From Phalacrocorax aristotelis (lineage: Eukaryota > Chordata > Aves > Suliformes > Phalacrocoracidae): a stretch of DNA of 64,000 nt. Location of the stretch: NCBI RefSeq assembly GCF_949628215.1, contig NC_134280.1, forward strand, positions 44,852,621 to 44,916,620. Direction: 5' to 3'. Under the pieces are notes generated by a model, which was given only the letters and a program-made list of their open reading frames with translations, was not told the origin of the DNA and ran no database searches. This document shows positions 46,617-60,650 of the stretch, piece by piece. Made by a program: the position numbers and the translations under genes. Positions within the stretch are counted from its first letter, which is position 1, and every line of letters begins with the position of its first letter.

Positions 46617-48090
46617 CTAACAACGGTAGATTCCTGCCAAAGCAAGCAATGTGACGGCCGTAGCTACGAAGTTTGCTTCCATAGCAAACAAGATGTTTAC
46701 CGTAGCAACCAAGTCGTTTGACCTAGCAACCAAAATGGCTGCCATAGCAACCAAAATGGCCACTCTTGCAACCAAGATGGCTGACCAAGCAACCAAGATG
46801 GTAACCATAGCAACCAAGACGGCGAGCCTAGCAACCAAGATGGCTTCCCTAGCAACCAAGGTGTCCAACTTAGCAGCAAAGATGGCTGCCATAGTAACCA
46901 AAATGGCGACCCTAGCAACAAAGATGGTTGCCACAGCAAAGAGGATGGCCTCACTAGCAAAAAAAACAGCTGCCATAGCAACCAAGATTGCAACCCTAGC
47001 AACGAGGATGGCTGCCATAGCAACTAAGATGGCCATTCTAGCAATCAAAATGGTTGCCATAGCAACCAAGATGGCCAATTTAGCAGCAAAGATGGCTGTT
47101 ATAGCGACCAAAATGGCCACCCTAGCAACAAAGACGGCTGCCATAGCAACCAAGATGGTTGCCAAAGCAACCAAAATGGCTGCTGTAGCAACAAATATGG
47201 ATGCTGTAGCAACCAAATAGTTGCTATAGCAACCAAGAAGGCGATCCTAGCAACCAAGATGGTTGCCATAGCAGCCAAAGTGGCCAGTTTAGCAACAAAG
47301 TTGGCTGCCATAGCAACCAAGATGGCCGCCGTAGCAACTAAGACAGTTGCCATAGCAACCAAGGTGGCCACCTTAGCAACAAAGGTGGCGCCCTAGCAAC
47401 CAGGATGGCACACACACACTGCTAGATTCTTGCCAAAGCAACCAATATGGCAGCCGTAGCAACGAAGTTTGTTTCCATAGCAACCAAGATGGCTGCCATA
47501 GCAACCAAGGTGGCAGCCCTACCAACCAAGATTATAGCCATAGCAGCCAAGGTGGCCGTCCTAGGAACCAAGATTATAGCCATAGCAACCAAGGTGGCCG
47601 CCTTAGCAACAAAGTTGGCGCCCTAGCAACCAGGATGGCCACACTAACAACGCTAGATTCTTGCCAAAGAAAGCAATATGACGGCCGTAGCAACGAAGTT
47701 TGCTTCCATAGCAACCAAGATGTTTACCGTAGCAAGCTATTCGGCTGACCTAGCAACCAAGATGGCTGCCATAGTAACCAAAATGGCGACCCTCTCAAGA
47801 AAGATTGCTGCCATAGCAAAGAGGATGGCCTCACTTACAAACAAAATGGCTGCCATAGCAACCAAGATTGCAACCCTAGCAACGAGGATGGCTGCCATAG
47901 CACCTAAGATGGCCGCCCTAGCAACAAAGGTGGCTGCCATGGCAACCAAGATGGCCATTCTAGCAATCAAAATGGTTGCCATAGCAATCAAGATGGCCAA
48001 TTTAGCAGCAAAGATGGCTGTTATAGCCACCAAAATGGGCACCCTAGCAACAAAGACGGCTGCCATAGCAACCAAGATGGTTGCCAAAGC
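46617..48090. repeat. Detached partial copy of the 1635-bp repeat
   Basis: It has the same order and private variants as the 1635-bp repeat (TAGCTACGAAG, CACACACACACTGC, CCCTCTCAAGAAAG) but is separated from copy four by about 1.07 kb of a different block arrangement (about 45546-46616). Confidence 0.75.
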
Positions 48091-48561
48091 AACCAAAATG
48101 GCTGCTGTAACAACCAATATGGCTGCCTAGCAACCAAGATAGTTGCTATAGCAACCAAGAGGGCGATCCTAGCAACCAAGATGGTTGCCATAGCAGCCAA
48201 GGTGGCCAGTTTAGCAACAAAGTTGGCTGCCATAGCAACCAAGGTGGCAGCCCTAGCAACCAAGATGGATGCATAGCAGCCAAGGTGGCCGCCTTAGCAA
48301 CAAACGTGGCGCCCTAGCAACCAGGATGGCCACACTAACAACGCTAGATTCTTGCCAAAGCAACCAATATGACGGCCGTAGCAACGAAGTGTGATTCCAT
48401 AGCAACCAAGATATTTACACTAGCAACCAAGTCGTGTGACCTAGCAACCAAGATGGCCACGCCAGCAACCAAGATGGTTGCCATAGCAGCCAAGGTGGCC
48501 AGTTTAGCAACAAAGTTGGCTGCCATAGCAACCAAGGTGGCAGCCCTAGCAACCAAGATGG

Positions 48562-49547
48562 ATGCATAGCAGCCAAGGTGGCCGCCCTAGCAACCAAGAT
48601 TATAGCCATAGCAACCAAGGTGGCCGCCTTAGCAACAAATGTGGCACCCTAGCAACCAGGATGGCCACACTAACAACGCTAGATTCTTGCCAAAGAAAGC
48701 AATATGACGGCCGTAGCAACGAAGTTTGCTTCCGTAGCAACCAAGATGTTTACCGTAGCAAGCTATTCGGCTGACCTAGCAACCAAGATGGCTGCCCCTA
48801 GCAACCAAGATGACTGCCCCTAGCAACCAAGATGGTCGCCCTAGCAACCAAGATGGCTGCCCTAGCAACCAATATGGCGACCCTAGCAACCAAAAAGGCT
48901 GCCATAGCAACCAAGAAGAATGCCCGAGGAACCAAGATTGCGACCCTAGCAACGAAGATGGCTGCCATAGCAACCAAGATGGCCACCTTAGCAACCAAGA
49001 CGGTTGCCCTAGCAGACAAGGTGGCCAGTTTAGCAACAAAGTTGGCTGCCATAGCAACCAAGGTGGCAGCCCTAGCAACCAAGATGGATGCATAGCAGCC
49101 AAGGTGGCTGCCCTAGCAACCAAGATTATAGCCATAGCAACCAAGGTGGCCGCCTTAGCAACAAATGTGGCACCCTAGCAACCAGGATGGCCACACTAAC
49201 AACGCTAGATTCTTGCCAAAGCAACCAATATGACGGCCGTAGCAACGAAGTTTGTTTCCGTAGCAACCAAGATGTTTACCGTAGCAAGCTATTCGGCTGA
49301 CCTAGCAACCAAGATGGCTGCCCCTAGCAACCAAGATGACTGCCCCTAGCAACCAAGATGGTCGCCCTAGCAACCAAGATGGCTGCCCTAGCAACCAATA
49401 TGGCGACCCTAGCAACCAAAAAGGCTGCCATAGCAACCAAGAAGAATGCCCGAGGAACCAAGATTGCGACCCTAGCAACGAAGATGGCTGCCATAGCAAC
49501 CAAGATGGCCACCTTAGCAACCAAGACGGTTGCCCTAGCAGACAAGG
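48562..49547. repeat. Tandem duplication, 526-bp offset
   Basis: 48562-49021 recurs at 49088-49547 (offset 526). The same block also occurs near 45897, 2665 bp to the left of the first copy; an extra ~86-bp internal duplication (about 46140-46225) is present only there. Confidence 0.7.
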
Positions 49548-52500
49548 TGGTCAATTTATCAGCAAAGACGGCTGCCATAGCAACCAAGATGGCCAACAGA
49601 ACAACTAAAATGGCTTCCATAGCAACCAAGATGGCCGCCGTAGCAACTAAGACAGTTGCCATAGCAACCAAGGTGGCCACCTTAGCAACAAAGGTGGCGC
49701 CCTAGCAACCAGGATGGCCACACTAACAATGCTAGATTCTTGCCAAAGCAACCAACATGGCAGCCGTAGCAACGAACTTTGTTTCCGTAGCAACCAAGAT
49801 GGTTGCCATAGCAACCAAAATGACTACCCCTAGTAACCAAGATGGTTGCCCTAGCAACCAAGATTGCTGCCATAGCACCCTAAATGGCCACTCCAGCAAC
49901 AAAAATGGTTGCCATAGCAACCAAGATTGCGACCCTAGAAACGAGGATGGCTGCCATAGCAACTAAGATGGCAATTCTAGCAATCAAAATGGTTGCCATA
50001 GAAACCAAGATGGCCAATTTAGCAGCAAAGATGGCTGTTATAGCGACCAAAATGGCCAACCTAGCAACAAAGATGGCTGCCATAGCAGCCAAGGTGGCCG
50101 CCCTAGCAACCAAGATTATAGCCATAGCAACCAAGGTGGCCGCCTTAGCAACAAATGTGTCACCCTAGCAACCAGGATGGCCACACTAACAATGCTAGAT
50201 TCTTGCCAAAGCAAGCAATATGACGGCCGTAGCAACGAAGTTTGTTTCCATAGCAACCAAGATGGCTGCCATAGCAACCAAAATGACTACCCCTAGCAAC
50301 GAGGATGGTTGCCCTAGCAACCAAGATTGCTGCCATAGCAGCCTAAATGGCCACTCCAGCAACAAAAATGGTTGCCATAGCAACCAAGATTGCGACCCTA
50401 GCAACGAGGATGGCTGCCATAGCAACTAAGATGGCAATTCTAGCAACAAAGGTGGCTGCCATAGCAACCAAGATGGACATTCTAGCAAACAAAATGGTTG
50501 CCATAGCAACCAAGATGGCCAATTTAACAGCAAAGATGGCTGTTATAGCGACCAAAATGGCCACCCTAGCAACAAAGACGGCTGCCATAGCAACCAAGAT
50601 GGTTGCCATAGCAACCCAAATGGCTGCTGTAGCAACAAATATGGATGCAGTAGCAACCAAGATAGTTGCTATAGCAACTAAGAAGGCGATCCTAGCAACC
50701 AAGATGGTTGCCATAGGAGCCAAAGTGGCCAGTTTAGCAACAAAGTTGGCTGCCATAGCAACCAAGGTGGCAGTCCTAGCAACCAAGATGGATACATAGC
50801 AGCCAAGGTGGCCGCCCTAGCAACCAAGATTATAGCCATAGCAACCAAGGTGGCCGCCTTAGCAACAAATGTGGCACCCTAGCAACCAGGATGGCCACAC
50901 TAACAACGCTAGATTCTTGCCAAAGAAAGCAATATGACGGCCGTAGCAACGAAGTTTGCTTCCATAGCAAACATGATGTTTACCGTAGCAACCAAGTCGT
51001 GTGACCTAGCAACCAAGATGGCTGTCATAGTAACCAAAATGGCGACCCTAGCAACAAAGATGGTTGCCATAGCAAAGAGGATGGCCTCACTAGCAAACAA
51101 AATAGCTGCCATAGCAACCAAGATTGCAACCCTAGCAACGAGGATGCCTGCCATAGCAACTAAGATGGCCGCCCTAGCAACAAAGGTGGCTGCCATAGCA
51201 ACCAAGATGGCCATTCTAGCAATCAAAATTGTTGCCATAGCAACCAAGATGGCCAATTTAGCAGCAAAGATGGCTGTTATAGCGACCAAAATGGGCACCC
51301 TAGCAAGAAAGACGGCTGCCGTAGCAACCAAGATGGTTGCCAAAGCAACCAATATGTCTGCCGTAGCAACCAATATAGCTGCCTAGCAACCAAGATAGTT
51401 GCTATAGCAACCAAGAAGGCGATCCTAGCAACCAAGATGATTGCCATAGCATCCAAAGTGGCCAGTTTAGCAACAAAGTTGGCTGCCATAGCAACCAAGA
51501 TGGTTGCCAAAGCAACCAAAATGGCTGCTGTAGCAACAAATATGGATGCCTAGCAACCAAGATAGTTGATATAGCAACCAAGAGGGCGATCCTAGCAACC
51601 AAGATGGTTGCCATAGGAGCCAAAGTGGCCAGTTTAGCAACAAAGTTGGCTGCCATAGTAACCAAGATGGCCAACAGAACAACTAAAATGGCTTCCAAAG
51701 CAACCAAGATGGCCACCGTAGCATCTAAGACAGTTGCCATAGCAAGCAAGGTGGCCACCTTAGCAACAAAGGTGGCGCCCTAGCAACCAGGATGGCCACA
51801 CTAACAATGCTAGATTCTTGCCAAAGCAACCAATATGGCAGCCGTAGCAACGAAGTTTGTTTCTATAGCAACCAAGATGGCTGCCATAGCAACCAAAATG
51901 ACTACCCCTAGCAACCAAGATGGTTGCCCTAGCAACCAAGATTGCTGCCATAGCAGCCTAAATGGCCACTCCAGCAACAAAAATGGTTGCCATAGCAACC
52001 AAGATTGCGACCCTAGCAACGAGGATGGCTGCCATAGCAACTAAGATGGCCGCCCTAGCAACAAAGGTGGCTCCCATAGCAACCAAGGTGGCCATTCCAG
52101 CAATCAAAATGGTTGCCATAGCAACCAAGATGGCCAATTTAGCAGCAAAGATGGCTGTTATAGCGACCAAAATGGCCACCCTAGCAACAAAGACGGCTGC
52201 CATAGCAACCAAGATGGTTGCCAAAGCAACCAAAATGGCTGCTGTAGCAACCAATATGGCTGCCTAGCAACCAAGATAGTTGCTATAGCAACCAAGAGGG
52301 CGATCCTAGCAACCAAGATGGTTGCTAGCAGCCAAGGTGGCCAGTTTAGCAACAAAGTTGGCTGCCATAGCAACCAAGGTGGCCGCCCTAGCAATCAAGA
52401 TTATAGCCATAGCAACCAAGGTGGCCGCCTTAGCAACAAACGTGGCGCCCTAGCAACCAGGATGGCCACACTAACAACGCTAGATTCTTGCCAAAGCAAC

Positions 52501-55029
52501 CAATATGACGGCCGTAGCAACGAAGTGTGATTCCATAGCAACCAAGATATTTACACTAGCAACCAAGTCGTGTGACCTAGCAACCAAGATGGCCACGCCA
52601 GCAACCAAGATGGTTGCCATAGCAGCCAAGGTGGCCAGTTTAGCAACAAAGTTGGCTGCCATAGCAACCAAGGTGGCAGCCCTAGCAACCAAGATGGATG
52701 CATAGCAGCCAAGGTGGCCGCTCTAGCAACCAAGATTATAGCCATAGCAACCAAGGTGGCCGCCTTAGCAACAAATGTGGCACCCTAGCAACCAGGATGG
52801 CCACACTAACAACGCTAGATTCTTGCCAAAGAAAGCAATATGACGGCCGTAGCAACGAAGTTTGTCTCCGTAGCAACCAAGATGTTTACCGTAGCAAGCT
52901 ATTCGGCTGACCTAGCAACCAAGATGGCTGCCCCTAGCAACCAAGATGACTGCCCCTAGCAACCAAGATGGTCGCCCTAGCAACCAAGATGGTTGCCCTA
53001 GCAACCAAGATTGCTGCCATAGCAGCCTAAATGGCCACTCTAGCAACCAAAATGGTTGCCATAGCAACCAAGATTGCGACCCTAGCAAAGAGGATGGCTG
53101 CCATAGCAACCAAGATGGCCATTCTAGCAATCAAAATGGTTGCCATAGCAACCAAGATGGCAATCCTAGCAACCAAGATGGTTGCCATAGCAGCCAAAGT
53201 GGCCACTTTAGCAACAAAGTTGGCTGCCATAGCAACCAAGATGGTTGCCAAAGCAACCAAAATGGCTGCTGTAGCAACCAATATGGATGCCTAGCAACCA
53301 AGAGAGTTGCTATAGCAACCAAGAGGGCGATCCTAGCAGCCAAGATGGTTGCTAGCATCCAAGGTGGCCAGTTTAGCAACAAAGTTGGCTGCCATAGCAA
53401 CCAAGGTAGCAGCCCTAGCAACCAAGATGGATGCATAGCAGCCAAGGTGGCCGCCCTAGCAACCAAGATTATAGCCATAGCAACCAAGGTGGCCGCCTTA
53501 GCAACAAACGTGGCGCCCTAGCAACCAGGATGGCCACACTAACAACGCTAGTTTCTTGCCAAAGCAAGCAATATGACGGCCGTAGCAACGAAGTTTGCTT
53601 CCATAGCAACCAAGATGTTTACCGTAGCAAGCTATTCGGCTGACCTAGCAACCAAGATGGCTGCCCCTAGCAACCAAGATGACTGCCCCTAGCAACCAAG
53701 ATGGTCGCCCTAGCAACCAAGATGGCTGCCCTAGCAACCAATATGGTACCCTAGCAACCAAAAAGGCTGCCATAGCAACCAAGAAGAATGCCCGAGGAAC
53801 CAAGATTGCGACCCTAGCAACGAAGATGGCTGCCATAGCAACCAAGATGGCCACCTTAGCAACCAAGACGGTTGCCCTAGCAGACAAGGTGGCCAATTTA
53901 TCAGCAAAGACGGCTGCCATAGCAACCCAGATGGCCAACAGAACAACTAAAATGGCTTCCATAGCAACCAAGATGGCCGCCGTAGCAACTAAGACAGTTG
54001 CCATAGCAACCAAGGTGGCCACCTTAGCAACAAAGGTGGCGACCTAGCAACCAGGATGGCCACACTAACAATGCTAGATTCTTGCCAAAGCAACCAACAT
54101 GGCAGCCGTAGCAACGAACTTTGTTTCCGTAGCAACCAAGATGGTTGCCATAGCAACCAAAATGACTACCCCTAGCAACCAAGATGGTTGCCCTAGCAAC
54201 CAAGATTGCTGCCATAGCAGCCTAAATGGCCACTCTAGCAACAAAAATGGTTGCCATAGCAACCAAGATTGCGACCCTAGCAACGAGGATGGCTGCCATA
54301 GCAACTAAGATGGCAATTCTAGCAATCAAAATGGTTGCCATAGCAACCAAGATGGCCAATTTAGCAGCAAAGATGGCTGTTATAGCGACCAAAATGGCCA
54401 AACTAGCAACAAAGATGGCTGCCATAGCAACCAAGGTGGCAGCCCTAGCAACCAAGAGGGATGCATAGCAGCCAAGGTGGCCGCCCTAGCAACCAAGATT
54501 ATAGCCATAGCAACCAAGGTGGCCGCCTTAGCAACAAATGCGTCACCCTAGCAACCACGATGGACACACTAACAATGCTAGATTCTTGCCAAAGCAAGCA
54601 ATATGACGACCGTAGCAACGAAGTTTGTTTCCGTAGCAACCAAGATGTTTACCGTAGCATGCTATTCGGCTGACCTAGCAACCAAGATGGCTGCCCCTAG
54701 CAACCAAGATGACTGCCCCTAGCAACCAAGATGGTCGCCCTAGCAACCAAGATGGCTGCCCTAGCAACCAAAATGACTACCCTTAGCAACCAAGATGGTT
54801 GCCATAGCAACCAAGATTGCGACCCTAGCAACGAGGATGGCTGCCATAGCAACTAAAATGGCCGCCCTAGCAACAAAGGTGGCTGCCATAGCAACCAAGA
54901 TGGCCATTCTAGCAATCAAAATGGTTGCCATAGCAACCAAGATGGCCAATTTAGCAGCAAAGATGGCTGTTATAGCGAACAAAATGGCCACCCTAGCAAC
55001 AAAGATGGCTGCCATAGCAACCAAGATGG

Positions 55030-57190
55030 TTGCCAGAGCAACCAGTACGGCTGCCGTAGCATCCAATATAGCTGCCTAGCAACAAAGATATTTGCAATAT
55101 CAGCCAAGAGGGCGATCCTAGCAGCAAAGTTGGATGCCATAGCAACCAAGGTAGCAGCCCTAGCAACCAAGATTATAGCCATAGCAGCCAAGGTGGCCGC
55201 CTTAGCAACAAACGTGGCATCCTAGCAACCAGGACGGCCACACTAACAACGGTAGATTCCTGCCAAAGCAAGCAACGTGACGGCCGTAGCAACGAAGTTT
55301 GCTTCCATAGCAAACAAGATGTTTACCGTAGCAACCAAGTCGTTTGACCTAGCAACCAAAATGGCTGCCATAGCAACCAAAATGGCCACTCTTGCAACCG
55401 AGATGGCTGACCAAGGAACCAAGATGGTAACCATAGCAACCAAGATGGCGAGCCTAGCAACCAAGATGGCTTCCCTAGCAACCAAGGTGTCCAACTTAGC
55501 AGCAAAGATGGCTGCCATAGTAACCAAAATGGCGACCCTAGCAACAAAGATGGTTGCCATAGCAAAGAGGATGGCCTCACTAGCAAACAAAATAGCTGCC
55601 ACAGCAACCAAGATTGCAACCCTAGCAACGAGGATGGCTGCCATAGCAACTGTGATGGCCGCCCTAGCAACAAAGGTGGCTGCCATAGCAACCAAGATGG
55701 CCATTCTAGCAATCAAAATGGTTGCCATAGCAACCAAGATGGCCAATTTAGCAGCAAAGATGGCTGTTATAGCGACCAAAATGGCCACCCTAGCAACAAA
55801 GACGGCTGCCATAGCAACCAAGATGGTTGCCAAAGCAACCAAAATGGCTGCTGTAACAACCAATATGGAGGCCTAGCAACCAAGAGAGTTGCTATAGCAA
55901 CCAAGAGGGCGATCCTAGCAACCAAGATGGTTGCCATAGCAGCCAAAGTGGCCAGTTTAGCAACAAAGTTGGCTGCCATAGCAACCATGATGGTTGCCAA
56001 AGCAACCAAAATGGCTGCTGTAGCAACCAATATGGCTGCCTAGCAACCAAGATAGTTGCTATAGCAACCAAGACGGCGATCCTAGCAACCAAGATGGTTG
56101 CCATAGCAGCCAAGGTGGCCAGTTTAGCAACAAAGTTGGCTGCCATAGCAACCAAGGTGGCAGCCCTAGCAACCAAGATGGTTGCATAGCAGCCAGGTGG
56201 CCGCCCTAGCAACCAAGATTATAGCCATAGCAACCAAGGTGGCCGCCTTAGCAACAAATGTGGCACCCTAGCAACCAGGATGGCCACACTAACAACGCTA
56301 GATTCTTGCCAAAGCAACCAATATGACGGCCGTAGCAACGAAGTGTGATTCCATAGCAACCAAGATATTTACACTAGCAACCCAGTCGTGTGACCTAGCA
56401 ACCAAGATGGCCACGCCAGCAACCAAGATGGTTGCCATAGCAGCCAAGGTGGCCAGTTTAGCAACAAAGTTGGCTGCCATAGCAACCAAGGTGGCAGCCC
56501 TAGCAACCAAGATGGATGCATAGCAGCCAAGGTGGCCGCCTTAGCAACAAATGTGGCGCCCTAGCAACCAGGATGGCCACACTAACAACGCTAGATTCTT
56601 GCCAAAGCAACCAATATGACGGCCGTAACAACGAAGTTTGTTTCCGTAGCAACCAAGATGTTTACCGTAGCAAGCTATTCGGCTGACCTAGCAACCAAGA
56701 TGGCTGCCCCTAGCAACCAAGATGACTGCCCCTAGCAACCAAGATGGTCGCCCTAGCAACCAAGATGGCTGCCCTAGCAACCAATATGGCGACCCTAGCA
56801 ACCAAAAAGGCTGCCATAGCAACCAAGAAGAATGCCCGAGGAACGAAGATTGCGACCCTAGCAACGAAGATGGCTGCCATAGCAACCAAGATGGCCACAT
56901 TAGCAACCAAGACGGTTGCCCTAGCAGACAAGGTTGCCAATTTATCAGCAAAGACGTCTGCCATAGCAACCAAGATGGCCAACAGAACAACTAAAATGGC
57001 TTCCATAGCAACCAAGATGGCCGCCGTAGCAACTAAGACAGTTGCCATAGCAACCAAGGTGGCCACCTTAGCAACAAAGGTGGCGCCCTAGCAACCAGGA
57101 TGGCCACACTAACAATGCTAGATTCTTGCCAAAGCAACCAATATGGCAGCCGTAGCAACGAAGTTTGTTTCCATAGCAACCAAGATGGCT
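55030..57190. repeat. Dispersed block, copy 1 (5621-bp offset)
   Basis: About 2.2 kb that recurs at about 60651-62811 with a constant 5621-bp offset. Part of it (from about 55080 to 56030) also recurs 2496 bp downstream, at about 57576-58526, giving a three-copy series with 2496- and 3125-bp steps. Confidence 0.75.
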
Positions 57191-60100
57191 GCCATAGCAA
57201 CCAAAATGACTACCCTTAGCAACCAAGATGGTTGCCCTAGCAACCAAGATTGCTGCCATAGCAGCCTAAATGGCCACTCCAGCAACCAAAATGGTTGCCA
57301 TAGCAACCAAGATTGCGACCCTAGCAACGAGGATGGCTGCCATAGCAACTAAGATGGCCGCCCTAGCAACAAAGGTGGCTGCCATAGCAACCAAGATGGC
57401 CATTCTAGCAATCAAAATGGTTGCCATAGCAACCAAGATGGCCAATTTAGCAGCAAAGATGGCTGTTATAGCGACCAAAATGGCCACCCTAGCAACAAAG
57501 ATGGCTGCCATAGCAACCAAGATGGTTGCCAACGCAACCAATATGGCTGCCGTAGCATCCAATATAGCTGCCTAGCAACAAAGATATTTGCAATATCAGC
57601 CAAGAGGGCGATCCTAGCAGCAAAGTTGGATGCCATAGCAACCAAGGTAGCAGCCCTAGCAACCAAGATTATAGCCATAGCAACCAAGGTGGCCGCCTTA
57701 GCAACAAACGTGGCATCCTAGCAACCAGGACGGCCACACTAACAACGGTAGATTCCTGCCAAAGCAAGCAATGTGACGGCCGTAGCAACGAAGTTTTCTT
57801 CCATAGCAAACAAGATGTTTACCCTAGCAACCAAGTCGTTTGACCTAGCAACCAAAATGGCTGCCATAGCAACCAAAATGGCCACTCTTGCAACCGAGAT
57901 GGCTGACCAAGCAACCAAGATGGTAACCATAGCAACCAAGATGGCGAGCCTAGCAACCAAGATGGCTTCCCTAGCAACCAAGGTGTCCAACTTAGCAGCA
58001 AAGATGGCTGCCATAGTAACCAAAATGGCGACCCTAGCAACAAAGATGGTTGCCATAGCAAAGAGGATGGCCTCACTAGCAAACAAAATAGCTGCCATAG
58101 CAACCAAGATTGCAACCCTAGCAACGAGGATGGCTACCATAGCAACTGCGATGGCCGCCCTAGCAACAAAGGTGGCTGCCATAGCAACCAAGATGGCCAT
58201 TCTAGCAATCAAAATGGTTGCCATAGCAACCAAGATGGCCAATTTAGCAGCAAAGATGGCTGTTATAGCGACCAAAATGGCCACCCTAGCAACAAAGACG
58301 GCTGCCATAGCAACCAAGATGGTTGCCAAAGCAACCAAAATGGCTGCTGTAACAACCAATATGGAGGCCTAGCAACCAAGAGAGTTGCTATAGCAACCAA
58401 GAGGGCGATCCTAGCAACCAAGATGGTTGCCATAGCATCCAAAGTGGCCAGTTTAGCAACAAAGTTGGCTGCCATAGCAACCATGATGTTTGCCAAAGCA
58501 ACCAATATGGCTGCTGTAGCAACCAATATGGCTGCCTAGCAACCAAGATAGTTGCTATAGCAACCAAGACGGCGATCCTAGCAACCAAGATGGTTGCCAT
58601 AGCAGCCAAGGTGGCCAGTTTAGCAACAAAGTTGGCTGCCATAGCAACCAAGGTGGCAGCCCTAGCAACCAAGATGGATGCATAGCAGCCAAGGTGGCCG
58701 CCCTAGCAACCAAGATTATAGCCATAGCAACCAAGGTGGCCGCCTTAGCAACAAACGTGGCGCCCTAGCAACCAGGATGGCCACACTAACAACGCTAGAT
58801 TCTTGCCAAAGCAAGCAATATGACGGCCGTAGCAACGAAGTGTGATTCCATAGCAACCAAGATATTTACACTAGCAACCAAGTCGTGTGACCTAGCAACC
58901 AAGATGGCCACGCCAGCAACCAAGATGTTTGCCATAGCAGCCAAGGTGGCCAGTTTAGCAACAAAGTTGGCTGCCATAGCAACCAAGGTGGCAGCCCTAG
59001 CAACCAAGATGGATGCATAGCAGCCAAGGTGGCCGCCCCAGCAACCAAGATTATAGCCATAGCAACCAAGGTGGCCGCCTTAGCAACAAATGTGGCACCC
59101 TAGCAACCAGGATGGCCACACTAACAACGCTAGATTCTTGCCAAAGCAACCAATATGACGGCCGTAGCAACGAAGTTTGTTTCCGTAGCAACCAAGATGT
59201 TTACCGTAGCAAGCTATTCGGCTGACCTAGCAACCAAGATGGCTGCTCCTAGCAACCAAGATGACTGCCCCTAGCAACCAAGATGGTCGCCCTAGCAACC
59301 AAGATGGCTGCCCTAGCAACCAATATGGCGACCCTAGCAACCAAAAAGGCTGCCATAGCAACCAAAAAGAATGCCCGAGGAACCAAGATTGCGACCCTAG
59401 CAACGAAGATGGCTGCCATAGCAACCAAGATGGCCACCTTAGCAACCAAGACAGTTGCCCTAGCAGACAAGGTGGCCAATTTATCAGCAAAGACGGCTGC
59501 CATAGCAACCAAGATGGCCAACAGAACAACTAAAATGGCTTCCATAGCAACCAAGATGGCCGCCGTAGCAACTAAGACAGTTGCCATAGCAACCAAGGTG
59601 GCCACCTTAGCAACACAGGTGGCGCCCTAGCAACCAGGATGGCCACACTAACAACGCTAGATTCTTGCCAAAGCAACCAATATGGCAGCCGTAGCAACGA
59701 AGTTTGTTTCCATAGCAACAAAGATGGCTGCCATAGCAACCAAAATGACTACCCCTAGCAACCAAAATGGCTGCTGTAGCAACCAATATGGTTGCCTAGC
59801 AACCAAGATAGTTGCTATAGCAACCAAGAGGGCGATCCTAGCAACCAAGATGGTTGCCATATCAGCCAAGATGTCCAGTTTAGCAACAAAGTTGGCTGCC
59901 ATAGCAACCAAGGTAGCAGCCCTAGCAACCAAGATTATAGCCATAGCAGCCAAGGTGGCCGCCCTAGCAACCAAGATTATAGCCATAGCAACCAAGGTGG
60001 CCGCCTTAGCAACAAACGTGGCGCCCTAGCAACCAGGATGGCCACACTAACATCGCTAGATTCTTGCCAAAGCAACCAATATGACGGCCGTAGCAACGAA

Positions 60101-60650
60101 GTGTGATTCCATAGCAACCAAGATGTTTACCGTAGCAACCAAGTCGTGTGACCTAGCAACCAAGATGGCTGCCATAGTAACCATAATGGCGACCCTAGCA
60201 AGAAAGATGGTTGCCATAGCAAAGAGGATGGCCTCACTAGCAAACAAAATAGCTGCCACAGCAACCAAGATTGCAACCCTAGCAATGAGGATGCCTGCCA
60301 TAGCAACTAAGATGGCCGCCCTAGCAACAAAGGTGGCTGCCATAGCAACCAAGATGGCCATTCTAGCAATCAAAATGGTTGCCATAGCAACCAAGATGGC
60401 CAATTTAGCAGCAAAGATGGCTGTTATAGCGACCAAAATGGCCACCCTAGCAACAAAGACGGCTGCCATAGCAACCAAGATGGTTGCCAAAGCAACCAAA
60501 ATGGCTGCTGTAACAACCAATATGGAGGCCTAGCAACCAAGAGAGTTGCTATAGCAACCAAGACGGCGATCCTAGCAACCAAGATGGTTGCCATAGCAGC
60601 CAAAGTGGCCAGTTTAGCAACAAAGATGGCTGCCATAGCAACCAAGATGG

